From: an uncultured bacterium
GTDB taxonomy: Bacteria; Hydrogenedentota; Hydrogenedentia; Hydrogenedentales; Hydrogenedentaceae
DNA: 36,512 bases
Assembly: GCA_937124615.1 (NCBI GenBank)
Contig: CAKZKR010000011.1
Span: 1-36,512, forward strand
Reading direction: 5' to 3'
Shown here: one piece after another, positions 10,477 to 19,656 of the stretch
Numbering within the stretch: the first letter of the stretch is position 1
Layout of the letters: every line of letters begins with the position of its first letter
Program-made: the position numbers and the translations under genes
The notes under the pieces: generated by a model
Seen by the model: the letters and a program-made list of their open reading frames with translations, nothing else
Told to the model about the DNA's origin: nothing
Databases searched by the model: none

Positions 10477-11613
10477 TTATTTCATTTTTTGGAGGCATTC
10501 CTCGTAGAGTTCCGATACTGCTTTGGCCTGTTTTTCTGGGGAGAAATTTTGAATTGCTTTTTCACGGGCGTTGTCCCCTAACCTTTTACGATATTCAGTA
10601 TGGGCACATAGAGTTCTTATCGCATGATATAGTGATTCAACTGTGTCATCGACGATGAGTCCCTCTTTTTCGTGCGAAATAAGTTCGGGTAGTATTCCTG
10701 TGCGAGTAGCAATGACGGGTTTGCCCATAGCCATATATTCACGAACAGTGCGACAGGTTCCATCGGTACCCGGAACGAGATAAATACCAATATCGAAAAT
10801 ATTAAGCATGGCAACATAGTTGTCATCGTTTAAGTAGCCCGTAAAAATAACATGTTCTTCCAATCCGAGGTCACGAACGGGACGATATGCGACTTCTTCT
10901 TGTTTTGTTCCTCTGCCAATAATTATGAGATTTAATTTCCAACCTTCTTGAATGAGTGTGTGGAGTGCGGATAGAAGGAGTTGGTATTTGCGGTGGGTTT
11001 GTAATCGTGCGACAATTCCTAATGTTATGGAGTTTTCGGGTAGGACTAATTTTATTTCCGGTAAGGGGCGGTTGGGGTTAAATCGTTGTAGGGCGATAGC
11101 AAGCGGTATGATTGGGCATTTTTCAGGGAAAAGATTAAATTGTTGTACATCCTGTTTCTGGGCCGTAAGTGAAGGTTCAAGAATAAAGTCTGTTTTTTTA
11201 ATAAGTCCTTTTATTTTTTTGGGCAATCCTTCCCCATAATGATTAGAACGAAACAAGATTTGAGAATTTTCTCTTATTTTTACACCAAGTCGATGGTCAT
11301 TATCCAGATGACAATGGATAATTTTGTATGTGTTGTTTTTTATAACTTTTTCTAATTGTCTCTGGTCAAAATAATCTTTGATGATATTTCTGTGTTTGGA
11401 TAGGTAAAAGGTATCATACACAGGAATGTCCCATTGGATAGCGGTATCATACACTCGATTATATTTGTTTTTAGGAACACCCTTTACGCTACATACAAAA
11501 TGAATATCCCAGCCCAACTCTCTTAAATTTTTTATCAGTGTTAGAGCTGGTTCTGCAGGGCCTGTCCATCGATGATTGCTAAAAAGGTGTAAAATTTTGG
11601 CTTTTGATACCAT
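10477..11613 (-). CDS. GT4-type glycosyltransferase
   Basis: Retaining GT-B glycosyltransferase of 378 aa, adding a sugar from a nucleotide donor to a lipid or polysaccharide acceptor on the cytoplasmic side. The N-terminal half begins ILHLFSNHRWTGPAEPAL, the acceptor-side Rossmann start of GT4 enzymes. The C-terminal half holds LGIVARLQTHRKYQLLLSAL (the usual 'vgRL...KG...ll.A' element), a FTGYLNDD segment, and a donor-site stretch with REYMAMGKPVIAT and GILPELI. Donor and acceptor are unknown. The ATG lies 12 nt after the smc stop and has no clear ribosome site, so it is probably read by translational coupling with smc. The epimerase gene follows. Confidence 0.9.
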   Translation of the reverse strand: MVSKAKILHLFSNHRWTGPAEPALTLIKNLRELGWDIHFVCSVKGVPKNKYNRVYDTAIQWDIPVYDTFYLSKHRNIIKDYFDQRQLEKVIKNNTYKIIHCHLDNDHRLGVKIRENSQILFRSNHYGEGLPKKIKGLIKKTDFILEPSLTAQKQDVQQFNLFPEKCPIIPLAIALQRFNPNRPLPEIKLVLPENSITLGIVARLQTHRKYQLLLSALHTLIQEGWKLNLIIIGRGTKQEEVAYRPVRDLGLEEHVIFTGYLNDDNYVAMLNIFDIGIYLVPGTDGTCRTVREYMAMGKPVIATRTGILPELISHEKEGLIVDDTVESLYHAIRTLCAHTEYRKRLGDNAREKAIQNFSPEKQAKAVSELYEECLQKMK

Positions 11614-11625
11614 AGGGTAAATGAA

Positions 11626-14600
11626 TCAGACCGTTGAGTCAACAAGTTCGTTTAACTTTATAGATACAATCTCAGAGACACCTCGTTCTTGTTGGGTGAT
11701 CCCGATAATGGCATCCGCACATGTCATGGTTTGTTTGTTATGGGTGATGATAACAAACTGAGAATTTCGGGAGAACTCTTTTACAATTTCGAGAAAACGA
11801 CCGATATTTGTGTCATCTAATGGTGCATCTACTTCATCAAGGATACAGAAAGGACTGGGTTTGTTCTGGAATATCGCAAAGAGTAAGGCAATGGCCGTTA
11901 GAGCCTGTTCCCCACCTGAAAGTTGATGAATGGACTGAGGTTTTTTGCCGGGAGGACGGGCTTCAATTTCAATGCCGGATTCCAATGGGTCGTTTTCATC
12001 AATAAGGTATATACGAGCATGTCCACCTAAGAAAAGACGACGGAAAAACTCTTTAAAATACTCTCCTATCTGTTTGAAAGTTTGTGTGAACATAGATAGG
12101 ACTGTTTCATCGATACGGCGGATAACTTCTTGTAATTTTTCTTTTGCTTGATGAAGGTCCTTTTGTTGAGTGGAAAGAAAATCATATCGTTTTAACAACT
12201 CTTCATATTCTTCCACCGCCATAGGATTGACAGTTCCCATTCGTTGAATTTGTTGACGGATTTGTTCAATCTGTTCATTGCGTTCGGTTTCATCCCATTC
12301 ATCTGCTCCGACCTCGCTTGCAGACAAGGGATCTAAATCAATTTGGTATTCTTCGAGAATTCGTTGACGAAGGAAATCGGATTGTTGGCGAATTTGAGAA
12401 TAATCCAACTCCAACTGATGAAGTTTCTCTTGTTCTTGTTGAAGGTGTTGCCGTAGTTCCTTGATGGTTTTAGTCGTCTGCTCGAAAGACTGAATATGTT
12501 GCTGGTATTGTTCTTGAGTCTGGACAAATTCTTGTTGTGCTTTTTGTCTCAATTCATTTAATTGGGCTAATTGGGTTCGTGTTTCCGATACTTTTTCATG
12601 AAGGGATTTGATTTCATAGATAAAGTCTTGAATCTGTTGTTTTGATTCATCAGTGGAGGAAGTGATGCGGTTATATTCATTTTTTAGTCGGATAATATTA
12701 TTATCAATTTCCTGGATTTGGGATTGGATACTTGTGGATTGAACCCGTAGTTCTGTTGCTTTTTGTCTTTTTTGTTCAAGCCATTCTCGTAATTCTTGCA
12801 ATTGAATTTGTTTTTGCTGGATTTCCTCTTTTAATTGAGTGTCATCGTGCAATATTGTTGACGCTTCTTCATCCGTTTTCGTCATTTCATTTTTTATTCT
12901 TGCTATCTCATTTTCGATGTCTTTTTGGGAATGTTGGATTTGCAACAGGATATGTTGAATCTGTTCTTGTTGTGCAATGACGCGAGCGTGTTCTATTTGT
13001 TTCTGTTGAATCTCGTTCAAGAACATGTTCTTTCTTTCCTGGAGAAAATGAATTTTTTCTTGTAAGGAAGAGGTTTGTTCTTTAAATTGAGAAATGCGCT
13101 CCCGGTTAATTTGTATTTCCTGTTGTATTTTCTTTTGTTGTTCTTGTAATTCTTCAATCTCGGAGACACGGGAGAGTAATCCACGAGATTCGTGTTTTGT
13201 CCTTCCACCCGTTACCGCACCGGACTGGTTAATAACCTCACCATCCCTTGTTACTAACTTGGGATAATACTGATGATTGCGTGCTATTTGTATTGCGTCG
13301 TCAATCGTTTTGACCAAATAGGTGTTATAGAGAAGGTACTGAAGTGCCGGGGTAATTTCTTTTTCTGAATATACAAAGTCAATGGCCGGGCCGATTAATC
13401 CCGGATATTGTTGCAATTCAGGATAAGAGTCGGTAGTTCCCGGTCGTAGGGTATCAAGAGGCAAAAATGTTACTCTTCCAGCCCAGTGTTCCTTTAAGAA
13501 TGCTATAGCTATCTTTGCGGATTCCGCTGTTTTTACAATAATATTGTTAATGTTTCCCCCTAATGCTGATTCTATGGCTAACTCATATCCGTGTTCTGTA
13601 CGGATTAAGTCCCCTACGGGTCCTAAAATCTGTTCACCTCCCAGGATTCCTTCATTTTTTGCATTCATGACTGCACGAACACCACTGGCAAAGCCTTCGT
13701 ACTTTTCTCGTAGTTCATTTAGAGAATTAAGTCGTGCTTCCAATCTTCCGAGGGCTTCGCGGAATCCTTGATATTTTTCTTCTTCTTGATGAATTTTTTG
13801 TTCTGTATTTTGTAAAGTTTGCTTAACTTTGTCAATTTCTTCAGATATCTGTCTTATTTCCTGCTCTTGGCCCTGGATAACTTCTAATAGTTCTTGTTTT
13901 TCCCGTTCTAATTTTTGATATATCTCCTGATTGTTGTGTATGGTTTCCTGAGTTTCGGCTCTTTGTTTTTCAATGGTTTGTTGTTGAGATTGAAGCACTT
14001 GAATACGGGATTGGATTTGATTTTTAGAATGAATTTGTTCAAGCAGGAATTGTTGCTTTTGTTGAAGTTCTATTTCGGTTTGTTGAATAGAGAGTAGTTG
14101 TTGATCTTCTTCTTGTTTTAGCGTTTGTAGAGCCATCTCTAACTGCTGAATATGCTGAGTAAGTTCTATTTTCTTTTGTTCTAAGTTTGTAGTTTCAGTT
14201 TCGATTTCTTGTATCCGTTGTAGGAAAGCATCTTTTTCTTCTTCGGAAGATTTCTTTCGCATATTGAGGAACTCAATTTCTTTTTGGTGAAGTCCCAATT
14301 GCGATTCAAGGTGTTCTAATTTTGATTCAACTTCATGAAGGTATTCGCGTTTGTTTGACAGGTTTTTTTCGATTTCGGAGCGTTGCAGATAATTTTGTTC
14401 TTCCTGCGTTTCCAGGAGGGTGAGTCGGTCTAATTCTGTAATGTAGTTTTGCTTTTTTTCATTTAGTTCTTGTTTAAAGTCGTGAATTTTTTCTTGAAGA
14501 GTATTGTATATAAACCAAGAATTACGAACTTCTAATTCTTTCAATTTTTGGATAAGATTCCTATATCGTTGGGCGATTTGAGCCTGTCGTTTTAAACTCC

Positions 14601-15207
14601 GGAGTTGACGCTCTACTTCTGCGATGATATCGTGAAGACGGAGAAGATTTTGTTCTGCGGATTCTAATTTACGTAAAGCGATTTTCCTGCGTGATTTATA
14701 CCGTACGATTCCTGCTGCTTCTTCAAATAAATATCTTCGGTCTTCAGGATGGGTACTGATAATTAAATCGATTTTCCCTTGCCCTATAATCGAATACGAG
14801 TCCGTTCCAATGCCGGTATCCATGAACAGTTCGGTAATATCTTTTAAACGACAGGGGACCTTATTTAAAAAATATTCCCCTTCACCAGAGCGGTAAACTT
14901 TTCGTGTAATCTGTACTTCGGAAAAGTCAACGGGTAATTTACCGTCATGATTATCAAAAGAAATGGTTGCTTCTGCCATGCCAAGGGCCGAACGGTTTTC
15001 ACTCCCATTGAATATAATCTCTGCCATTTGTGTAGTTCTCAGTTCTCGGGTACTCTGTTCTCCCAAAACCCAGCGAATTGCATCTAAAATATTGCTTTTT
15101 CCACAACCGTTAGGACCTACGATTACAGTAGTACCCGGATTAAAAGATAGAACTGTCCGTTCCGCAAAAGATTTAAAACCAATAAGTTCTATCTGTTTAA
15201 GATACAT
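11626..15207 (-). CDS. smc: Chromosome segregation ATPase SMC
   Basis: Structural-maintenance-of-chromosomes ATPase, core of bacterial condensin, which compacts and segregates the nucleoid. The 1193 aa are full length. Domains in order: N-terminal ATPase half with Walker A GPNGCGKSN (31-39) and the conserved FKSFA and LGEQS; a long coiled coil about 165-500; hinge about 505-665 ending in GAVTGG; return coiled coil to about 1010; C-terminal half with signature LSGGEQA (1096-1102) and Walker B ILDEVDAP (Asp1124, Glu1125). The coiled coil is unusually glutamine-rich. AGGA precedes the ATG. No scpA or scpB gene is in the window. It sits between ymdB (56 nt upstream) and a glycosyltransferase gene (12 nt downstream). 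Confidence 0.98.
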   Translation of the reverse strand: MYLKQIELIGFKSFAERTVLSFNPGTTVIVGPNGCGKSNILDAIRWVLGEQSTRELRTTQMAEIIFNGSENRSALGMAEATISFDNHDGKLPVDFSEVQITRKVYRSGEGEYFLNKVPCRLKDITELFMDTGIGTDSYSIIGQGKIDLIISTHPEDRRYLFEEAAGIVRYKSRRKIALRKLESAEQNLLRLHDIIAEVERQLRSLKRQAQIAQRYRNLIQKLKELEVRNSWFIYNTLQEKIHDFKQELNEKKQNYITELDRLTLLETQEEQNYLQRSEIEKNLSNKREYLHEVESKLEHLESQLGLHQKEIEFLNMRKKSSEEEKDAFLQRIQEIETETTNLEQKKIELTQHIQQLEMALQTLKQEEDQQLLSIQQTEIELQQKQQFLLEQIHSKNQIQSRIQVLQSQQQTIEKQRAETQETIHNNQEIYQKLEREKQELLEVIQGQEQEIRQISEEIDKVKQTLQNTEQKIHQEEEKYQGFREALGRLEARLNSLNELREKYEGFASGVRAVMNAKNEGILGGEQILGPVGDLIRTEHGYELAIESALGGNINNIIVKTAESAKIAIAFLKEHWAGRVTFLPLDTLRPGTTDSYPELQQYPGLIGPAIDFVYSEKEITPALQYLLYNTYLVKTIDDAIQIARNHQYYPKLVTRDGEVINQSGAVTGGRTKHESRGLLSRVSEIEELQEQQKKIQQEIQINRERISQFKEQTSSLQEKIHFLQERKNMFLNEIQQKQIEHARVIAQQEQIQHILLQIQHSQKDIENEIARIKNEMTKTDEEASTILHDDTQLKEEIQQKQIQLQELREWLEQKRQKATELRVQSTSIQSQIQEIDNNIIRLKNEYNRITSSTDESKQQIQDFIYEIKSLHEKVSETRTQLAQLNELRQKAQQEFVQTQEQYQQHIQSFEQTTKTIKELRQHLQQEQEKLHQLELDYSQIRQQSDFLRQRILEEYQIDLDPLSASEVGADEWDETERNEQIEQIRQQIQRMGTVNPMAVEEYEELLKRYDFLSTQQKDLHQAKEKLQEVIRRIDETVLSMFTQTFKQIGEYFKEFFRRLFLGGHARIYLIDENDPLESGIEIEARPPGKKPQSIHQLSGGEQALTAIALLFAIFQNKPSPFCILDEVDAPLDDTNIGRFLEIVKEFSRNSQFVIITHNKQTMTCADAIIGITQQERGVSEIVSIKLNELVDSTV

Positions 15208-15263
15208 ATCCGTTTCCTGGTTATCTCCGAAGTTTTTACTATTATATAAAAAACTAATAAGGT

Positions 15264-16058
15264 CTACATAGAATTAGGTTTTTTTATTGTTATTCGTTCT
15301 ATTTTCTGTGTCTTCCCACTTTTTTCATCGATTTCCAATAGTACCGCATTGAAGAGGGTTGGACCATTAGCCACTTCCCATTTTTGGGGTATGCCTGTAA
15401 TAAATCGTGTGAGTACTCGACTAATCTCCATTCCAATGACAGAATGGTAAGGTCCACACATGCCTACATCCGAGATATATGCGGTTCCGCCGGGCAAAAT
15501 CTGTTCATCTGCTGTTTGTACATGGGTATGTGTCCCCAGAATAGCACTACATTTACCATCTAAATGCCACGCCAAAGCAATTTTTTCTGCTGTGGCTTCT
15601 GCATGTATATCTATAATAATGATACGGGTTTCTTTTGAGACTTCGTTGATAACCTCTTCCCCCCTGCGGAATGGACAATCAATAGGTTCCATGAAGACTC
15701 TACCTAATAAGGATATAATACCTACCTTGGCACCATTGCGGGCTGTTAAAATCATATAGTTTTTCCCGGGTGTTGCAGGGGGAAGGTTGGCTGGTTTGAT
15801 TACATCATGGTCATTTTCTAATGATGAAATAATGGAATCATATCGCCAGATATGATTCCCGAGAGTAAAACCGTTTATACCTGTTTTACGCAGGGATTGA
15901 AGGGTATCGGGTGTTACCCCCAATCCTCCGGCACTATTTTCTGCATTTGCAAGAGTAAGTTCAATGTCGTGTTCTTTTGTAATTTGTGGGAGAATTTCAT
16001 GAACAATAGCCCGACCGGGTTTGCCAACAATATCACCTAAAAAAAGAATTCTTACCAT
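15264..16058 (-). CDS. ymdB: YmdB-like 2',3'-cyclic-nucleotide phosphodiesterase (TIGR00282 family)
   Basis: Calcineurin-like metallophosphoesterase of 264 aa. In the family, YmdB hydrolyses 2',3'-cyclic nucleotides and phosphodiesters with two metal ions and affects global gene expression. The metal-binding set is all there: Asp9 (LGDIVGKPGR), Glu40-Asn41 (NAENSAGG), Asn68-His69 (GNH), His152 (DIHAEAT), His177 and His179 (GTHTHVQT). The usual GNHTWD is here GNHIWRYD, a small departure next to the active site. AAGGAA lies just before the ATG. It is 37 nt downstream of the RNase Y gene, the same pairing as in Bacillus, which supports a shared role in RNA metabolism. Confidence 0.95.
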   Translation of the reverse strand: MVRILFLGDIVGKPGRAIVHEILPQITKEHDIELTLANAENSAGGLGVTPDTLQSLRKTGINGFTLGNHIWRYDSIISSLENDHDVIKPANLPPATPGKNYMILTARNGAKVGIISLLGRVFMEPIDCPFRRGEEVINEVSKETRIIIIDIHAEATAEKIALAWHLDGKCSAILGTHTHVQTADEQILPGGTAYISDVGMCGPYHSVIGMEISRVLTRFITGIPQKWEVANGPTLFNAVLLEIDEKSGKTQKIERITIKKPNSM

Positions 16059-16095
16059 TGAATTTCCTTATAGCAATAAAGTATGTTTTTCTTAT

Positions 16096-17661
16096 TTATT
16101 TTGCTGTTTCCACCGCACGGGTTTCACGAACGACGGTTACTTTGATTTGCCCGGGATAAGTAAGTTCGGTTTCTATTTTTCTTGCTAAATCACGGGCAAG
16201 GACAGCCGCTTCCGCATCGTTTATTTGATTCGGCTGAACCATTATACGAACTTCGCGACCTGCCTGGATAGCAAATGCTTTTTCTACCCCGGAAAAGGAA
16301 TTGCATATCGTCTCTAATTGTTCCAGTCGTTTGAGATAGACCTGTAGACTTTCACTTCTTGCTCCAGGACGAGAGGCGGACATGGCATCGGCCGATTGGA
16401 TAAGTACGGCCAAAATAGAATTGGATGGCATATCCCCATGATGGGCTCCAATAGCGTTTGCTATGGTTTCTGATTCTCCATATCGTTTTACTAAATCATG
16501 TCCTAAGACTGCATGAGCACCCTCAACCTCATGTGTCAATGCCTTGCCAATATCATGGATAAGCCCCGCACGCTTTGCTTCCTGAATATTCAGACCTAAT
16601 TCTGCCGCCATAATTCCTGTTAGGTGCGACACTTCAATTGAATGGCGGAGGACATTCTGACCATAAGAAGTGCGAAAACTTAATTTTCCTAATAATTTGA
16701 TGATTTCAGGATGGAGTCCATGGACATCGGCCTCTAAACAGGCTTCTTCTCCTCGTTCACGGATGGTCTGATTAAATTCTTCTGTGATTTTTTCGACCAA
16801 TTCTTCAATGCGTGCAGGGTGAATTCTACCGTCTTGTATCATCCGTTCCAGTGTAAGTTTTGCAATTTGTCGTCGCACAGGGTCGAATCCAGAAATAATA
16901 ACGGCTTCCGGGGTATCATCAATAATAATATTTACACCGGTGGCATTTTCCAAGGTTCGTATGTTACGCCCTTCACGACCGATAATTCTTCCTTTCATCT
17001 CTTCGTTAGGCAGAGAGACGACTGTTACAGTGGTTTCAGCGACATGGTCCACTGCACACCGCTGGATGGCTTCGCCTATAATCCATTTGGCTCTTTTGTC
17101 GGCCTCTTCTCTTAATTCTTCCTCAATGCGTTTTAGTTGTAATGCACAATCTCGTTTCACCTCTGTCTCAAGCATTGTAAATAACTCTTTACGGGCTTGT
17201 TCGGATGTCATACCCGCAATAGTTTCAAGTCGTTTGACTTGTTCTTGTTGAAGAGCAATAACTCGTTCTCGTTCTTTATCCAGTTGTTTTTCCCGTAGAA
17301 CCAGTTCTCGTTCCTGGGTACTTAACTGAATTGCGGTTTTGTCTAAGGCCTCGGCTCGTTTTTCAATGGCTTCTTCTTTAGACTGGATTCGTTTTTCAAG
17401 GTTGGCGATTTCTCGCCTCATTTCGCGTCCTTCTGCTTCCATTTTTTGACGCATCTCTACTTCGATTTCACGGGCTCGTGTTTTTGCGTCGCGGATAATT
17501 ACGGCAGATTCTCGCTCGGCGTCGGTAATTTTTTGGGCAGATTCTCGATGTGCACGGCTTAAGATGCTATTTGAACGAATTCGAACCAAAAAAAGAGTCA
17601 ATAGAACGCCGAGGAGAATTCCTACAATTCCGCCTCCGATTACATAATACATCGTTAGCAT
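16096..17661 (-). CDS. rny: Ribonuclease Y
   Basis: Membrane-anchored endoribonuclease that starts decay of many mRNAs. The 521 aa match the family length. Order: one N-terminal membrane segment (about 5-26), a long charged coiled coil (about 35-195), a KH RNA-binding domain with [11 protein letters not shown] (224-234), then the HD metal-dependent phosphohydrolase domain with His340, His369-Asp370 (LIHDIGKA) and AHHGD. The C-terminal region ends [16 protein letters not shown] as in the family. A strong AGGAGGA sits 7 nt from the ATG. It is the first gene of the minus-strand run, with a 561-nt intergenic region before it; I could not pick its promoter with confidence. Confidence 0.98.
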   Translation of the reverse strand: MLTMYYVIGGGIVGILLGVLLTLFLVRIRSNSILSRAHRESAQKITDAERESAVIIRDAKTRAREIEVEMRQKMEAEGREMRREIANLEKRIQSKEEAIEKRAEALDKTAIQLSTQERELVLREKQLDKERERVIALQQEQVKRLETIAGMTSEQARKELFTMLETEVKRDCALQLKRIEEELREEADKRAKWIIGEAIQRCAVDHVAETTVTVVSLPNEEMKGRIIGREGRNIRTLENATGVNIIIDDTPEAVIISGFDPVRRQIAKLTLERMIQDGRIHPARIEELVEKITEEFNQTIRERGEEACLEADVHGLHPEIIKLLGKLSFRTSYGQNVLRHSIEVSHLTGIMAAELGLNIQEAKRAGLIHDIGKALTHEVEGAHAVLGHDLVKRYGESETIANAIGAHHGDMPSNSILAVLIQSADAMSASRPGARSESLQVYLKRLEQLETICNSFSGVEKAFAIQAGREVRIMVQPNQINDAEAAVLARDLARKIETELTYPGQIKVTVVRETRAVETAK

Positions 17662-18070
17662 GTAAGAGTCCTCCTTCTTTCATCGAAAAGGCTGGGCAAG
17701 GAATTTTATCACGGAGGGGTTGAAAACCAGCAGGAACTTATACCCTGCAAAGGATTATGGTGTTCTTGATATTAAACGCAACGAACACAATAACATAAAA
17801 TATGCATTAAATATTGATAAATATAAAAAACATAACCTATTGTTCAGGTGTGTTTTTTTATTCTCGAACATATATTTTCGAACCCCTCGAAAAATATTTT
17901 TTCCTTTCCACTACCTTTTCACAGGGTTTAATTTAATTTTCATTTTTTAAACATACACTTTTATGGTTATAAACCAAGCATATTATACCTTGTTTATTGA
18001 TTAAAAATAAAATTGGAAATAAGAAATTTTGCTCCTATCTTTCCCTCAATCAAAACCTTTACTATAAGGG
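17662..18070. other. AT-rich intergenic region between rny and the surface-protein gene
   Basis: About 400 nt separate the divergent starts. No supported gene was seen; an ORF that could start at TTG 17720 has a ribosome-like site touching its start and AT-skewed composition. A GCAGG/CCTGC stem lies near 17732-17752. A second stem, TTTTCGA/TCGAAAA (17875-17893) with loop ACCCC, is followed by six T (17897-17902) on the plus strand. The second could be a weak terminator, but no plus-strand transcript upstream is evident. Confidence 0.4.
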
Positions 18071-18132
18071 AATAAAAAAAATAAAAAAAATTTTTTTTTT
18101 GACTTGACTTTTAGTTTTTTTTGTGGTATAGT
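18071..18132 (+). promoter_or_regulatory. Strong sigma-70-type promoter with A/T-tract upstream
   Basis: TTGACT at 18104-18109, exactly 17 nt, then TATAGT at 18127-18132, preceded by TG at 18124-18125 to give the extended -10 TGG-TATAGT. Directly upstream is a 30-nt run of A followed by T tracts (18071-18100), which resembles an UP element or bent DNA. A second TTGACT overlaps at 18099-18104 with a less favourable spacing. The predicted start is near 18139. This is the best promoter match in the window and drives the Ig-like surface protein at 18223. Confidence 0.8.
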
Positions 18133-18141
18133 AAATATGTG

Positions 18142-18163
18142 TCAAGGCTGTAGGTAGTCTTGA
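18142..18163 (+). promoter_or_regulatory. 5'-terminal stem-loop of the leader
   Basis: TCAAGGCT and AGTCTTGA can form an 8-bp stem (one G-U pair) around the six-base loop GTAGGT. It would begin about 3 nt from the predicted transcription start, where stem-loops are known to slow mRNA decay. No run of T follows, so it is not a terminator. Confidence 0.5.
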
Positions 18164-18195
18164 GGTGTATTATAAAATTTAATATAAACAAAAAC

Positions 18196-18215
18196 CCCTA
18201 ACTGTTAGGGAGGAG
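18196..18215 (+). promoter_or_regulatory. Stem-loop abutting the ribosome binding site
   Basis: CCCTAAC (18196-18202) and GTTAGGG (18204-18210) are perfect inverted repeats with a minimal centre. The realistic hairpin is 6 bp with loop CTG. The 3' arm runs straight into GGGAGGAG (18208-18215), 7 nt before the ATG at 18223, so folding would partly cover the ribosome site. This could tune translation or simply position the site next to a structure. Confidence 0.5.
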
Positions 18216-18222
18216 TAAAACT

Positions 18223-19479
18223 ATGTTAAAACAAAAATCTTTTTTCGTAATGTTGCTTGTTAGTCTGGTTATAGGACTAAGTGCTCCAAGTTATGCGGTT
18301 CAACCACCGCCTAATCCGAGTGAATTGGATTTTTGCGCACTGTTAGACAGTGCCTACAATCTTGTTACAACGGACTTTGCATTTCTGTTAGAATTATTAG
18401 GCGATGATGCCGCTTTATTAACCATGATTCAGTGTGCAGTAGCAGATATAAACGGTGGAATAGTAGACAACATTCCGACACCGAATGGTATGTTGGATGG
18501 GAATTATGAATTACGAATTATCAAGGAACTGGTTCAAAATCCGTCTCAATATGCAAATTTGCCTTCTGGAACATTACCTGGACAAACCCGTCCCGGTGTA
18601 AATCCAACAAATGTGCTAAATGCGTATAATGCCAACTATCAAAAGTTATATACAGATGGCATGCATGTATTTCTAACAACTACTTTACCGTCGCTTTGGC
18701 CTATTCTACAGGGAAGGTATCCACAACAAGTTCCGCCCCTTTGCACATCTCCAAATGTTCCCCCGGGTTGTCTTGACAAGACAAAGATTGTGACTCTATT
18801 CCGTAGTTTATTAATGGTATTAGCTGGTTTTGCAACCGTTGGCGATGACGCGAGTGCCAATTCTGTAGCAACGGTAGCAAGTCTGTTAGCATTATGCGAT
18901 GTTTTAAGTCAGGGTTCTTGCTTAGTGACTGATATAGAAAGAAACCCCAATAATTATGTAAAACTTCCTCAATTTTTATCTAAAGAGGGTGATGCAGATG
19001 GTGACGGGTATACCAATTTTGAAGAGTATGAAGAATTTGCGGATGTAAAAGGTCCGGGTGATGCGTTTATCGCTGCGGTATTAAATCCATCCATCTATCC
19101 GGGACAAGTTCCACCATCAGAAGATAAGGTAAAGATTTATCCAAGCGGGACAATTCGTGTAGAAGAAGGTGGAAGCATTGATTTGAGAGTTGAAATAAAG
19201 GATTTAGTAGCACCTATATCTTATCGGTGGACGAAAGGCGGAGATGATATTGATGGTGCAACTTCACCCCGTTTGATTATACGCGATGTAACCAGTGCAG
19301 ATGCCGGTATATATCAATGTATCGTAACCGATGCTTCCAAGGGATTGTATGCATCGGCCCAAGTGAGAGTAGTCATTGTTCCGGAAGGGACAATTCCTGT
19401 AGCGAGTGGTATTGGGCTTGCAGTAATAACTGCACTCTGCTCCGCCGGCGGTGTAATGGTCCTTCGTCGTAGAAAGTAA
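18223..19479 (+). CDS. Secreted Ig-like surface protein with C-terminal anchor
   Basis: A 418-aa exported protein of unknown function. Signal peptide: MLKQK, hydrophobic stretch, cleavage likely after SYA (about residue 25). Residues about 30-250 are mostly helical, with two loosely similar Leu/Cys-containing segments, and match no family I recognise. A calcium-loop-like DADGDGYTNFEEY starts at Asp257, as in dockerin or EF-hand-like loops. An I-set-type Ig domain spans about 302-385, with SYRWTK and DAGIYQC; the first Ig cysteine is replaced. The tail is IPVASG (391-396), about 18 apolar residues, then RRRK: a membrane anchor or sorting signal. A strong promoter, two leader stem-loops and a downstream terminator suggest a highly expressed monocistronic gene. 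An abundant cell-surface protein is a reasonable guess. Confidence 0.85.
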   Translation: MLKQKSFFVMLLVSLVIGLSAPSYAVQPPPNPSELDFCALLDSAYNLVTTDFAFLLELLGDDAALLTMIQCAVADINGGIVDNIPTPNGMLDGNYELRIIKELVQNPSQYANLPSGTLPGQTRPGVNPTNVLNAYNANYQKLYTDGMHVFLTTTLPSLWPILQGRYPQQVPPLCTSPNVPPGCLDKTKIVTLFRSLLMVLAGFATVGDDASANSVATVASLLALCDVLSQGSCLVTDIERNPNNYVKLPQFLSKEGDADGDGYTNFEEYEEFADVKGPGDAFIAAVLNPSIYPGQVPPSEDKVKIYPSGTIRVEEGGSIDLRVEIKDLVAPISYRWTKGGDDIDGATSPRLIIRDVTSADAGIYQCIVTDASKGLYASAQVRVVIVPEGTIPVASGIGLAVITALCSAGGVMVLRRRK

Positions 19480-19517
19480 TTTGGCCTTTACAAAGAAATT
19501 AGAATAACTTTTTGGAT

Positions 19518-19552
19518 AAAGGGAATCCCGTAAGGGGTTCCCTTTAACTTTT
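19518..19552 (+). terminator. Rho-independent terminator after the surface-protein gene
   Basis: AAAGGGAATCCC (19518-19529), loop GTAA, GGGGTTCCCTTT (19534-19545): a 12-bp stem with one wobble pair, followed by AACTTTT. It lies 38 nt after the stop codon. The stem could also act on the convergent transcript from the sigma-54 activator gene. Confidence 0.8.
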
Positions 19553-19630
19553 CCTGCCAAAGGATATATTATCTATAAATAAAATTGAAGGACCTGTATT
19601 CCTGAATTTGATGTTTTGAACAAGATTTTT

Positions 19631-19656
19631 ATAGATATATTAATAAAAATATCTAT
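19631..19656. repeat. AT-only inverted repeat between convergent genes
   Basis: ATAGATAT (19631-19638) and ATATCTAT (19649-19656) form a perfect 8-bp inverted repeat with a 10-nt loop, ending next to the stop of the sigma-54 activator gene. It has no G or C beyond one pair per arm, so it is a weak terminator at best. Confidence 0.35.

Noticed and set aside
12333-14097. Several long ORFs on both strands inside the smc coiled-coil region
   Set aside because: Repetitive Q/E/K codons make the other frames open. The smc frame is continuous with intact Walker A, signature and Walker B motifs.
17875-17902. TTTTCGA/TCGAAAA stem followed by six T
   Set aside because: Terminator-like on the plus strand, but no plus-strand gene or promoter upstream that it could end; stem short and AT-rich. 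Not called as a terminator or as the end of a small RNA.
17720-17950. 76-codon ORF starting with TTG between rny and the surface-protein gene
   Set aside because: The ribosome-like GGAGGGG touches the TTG, the sequence is lysine/phenylalanine-rich as expected from AT-rich noncoding DNA, and it matches no family. Treated as chance.
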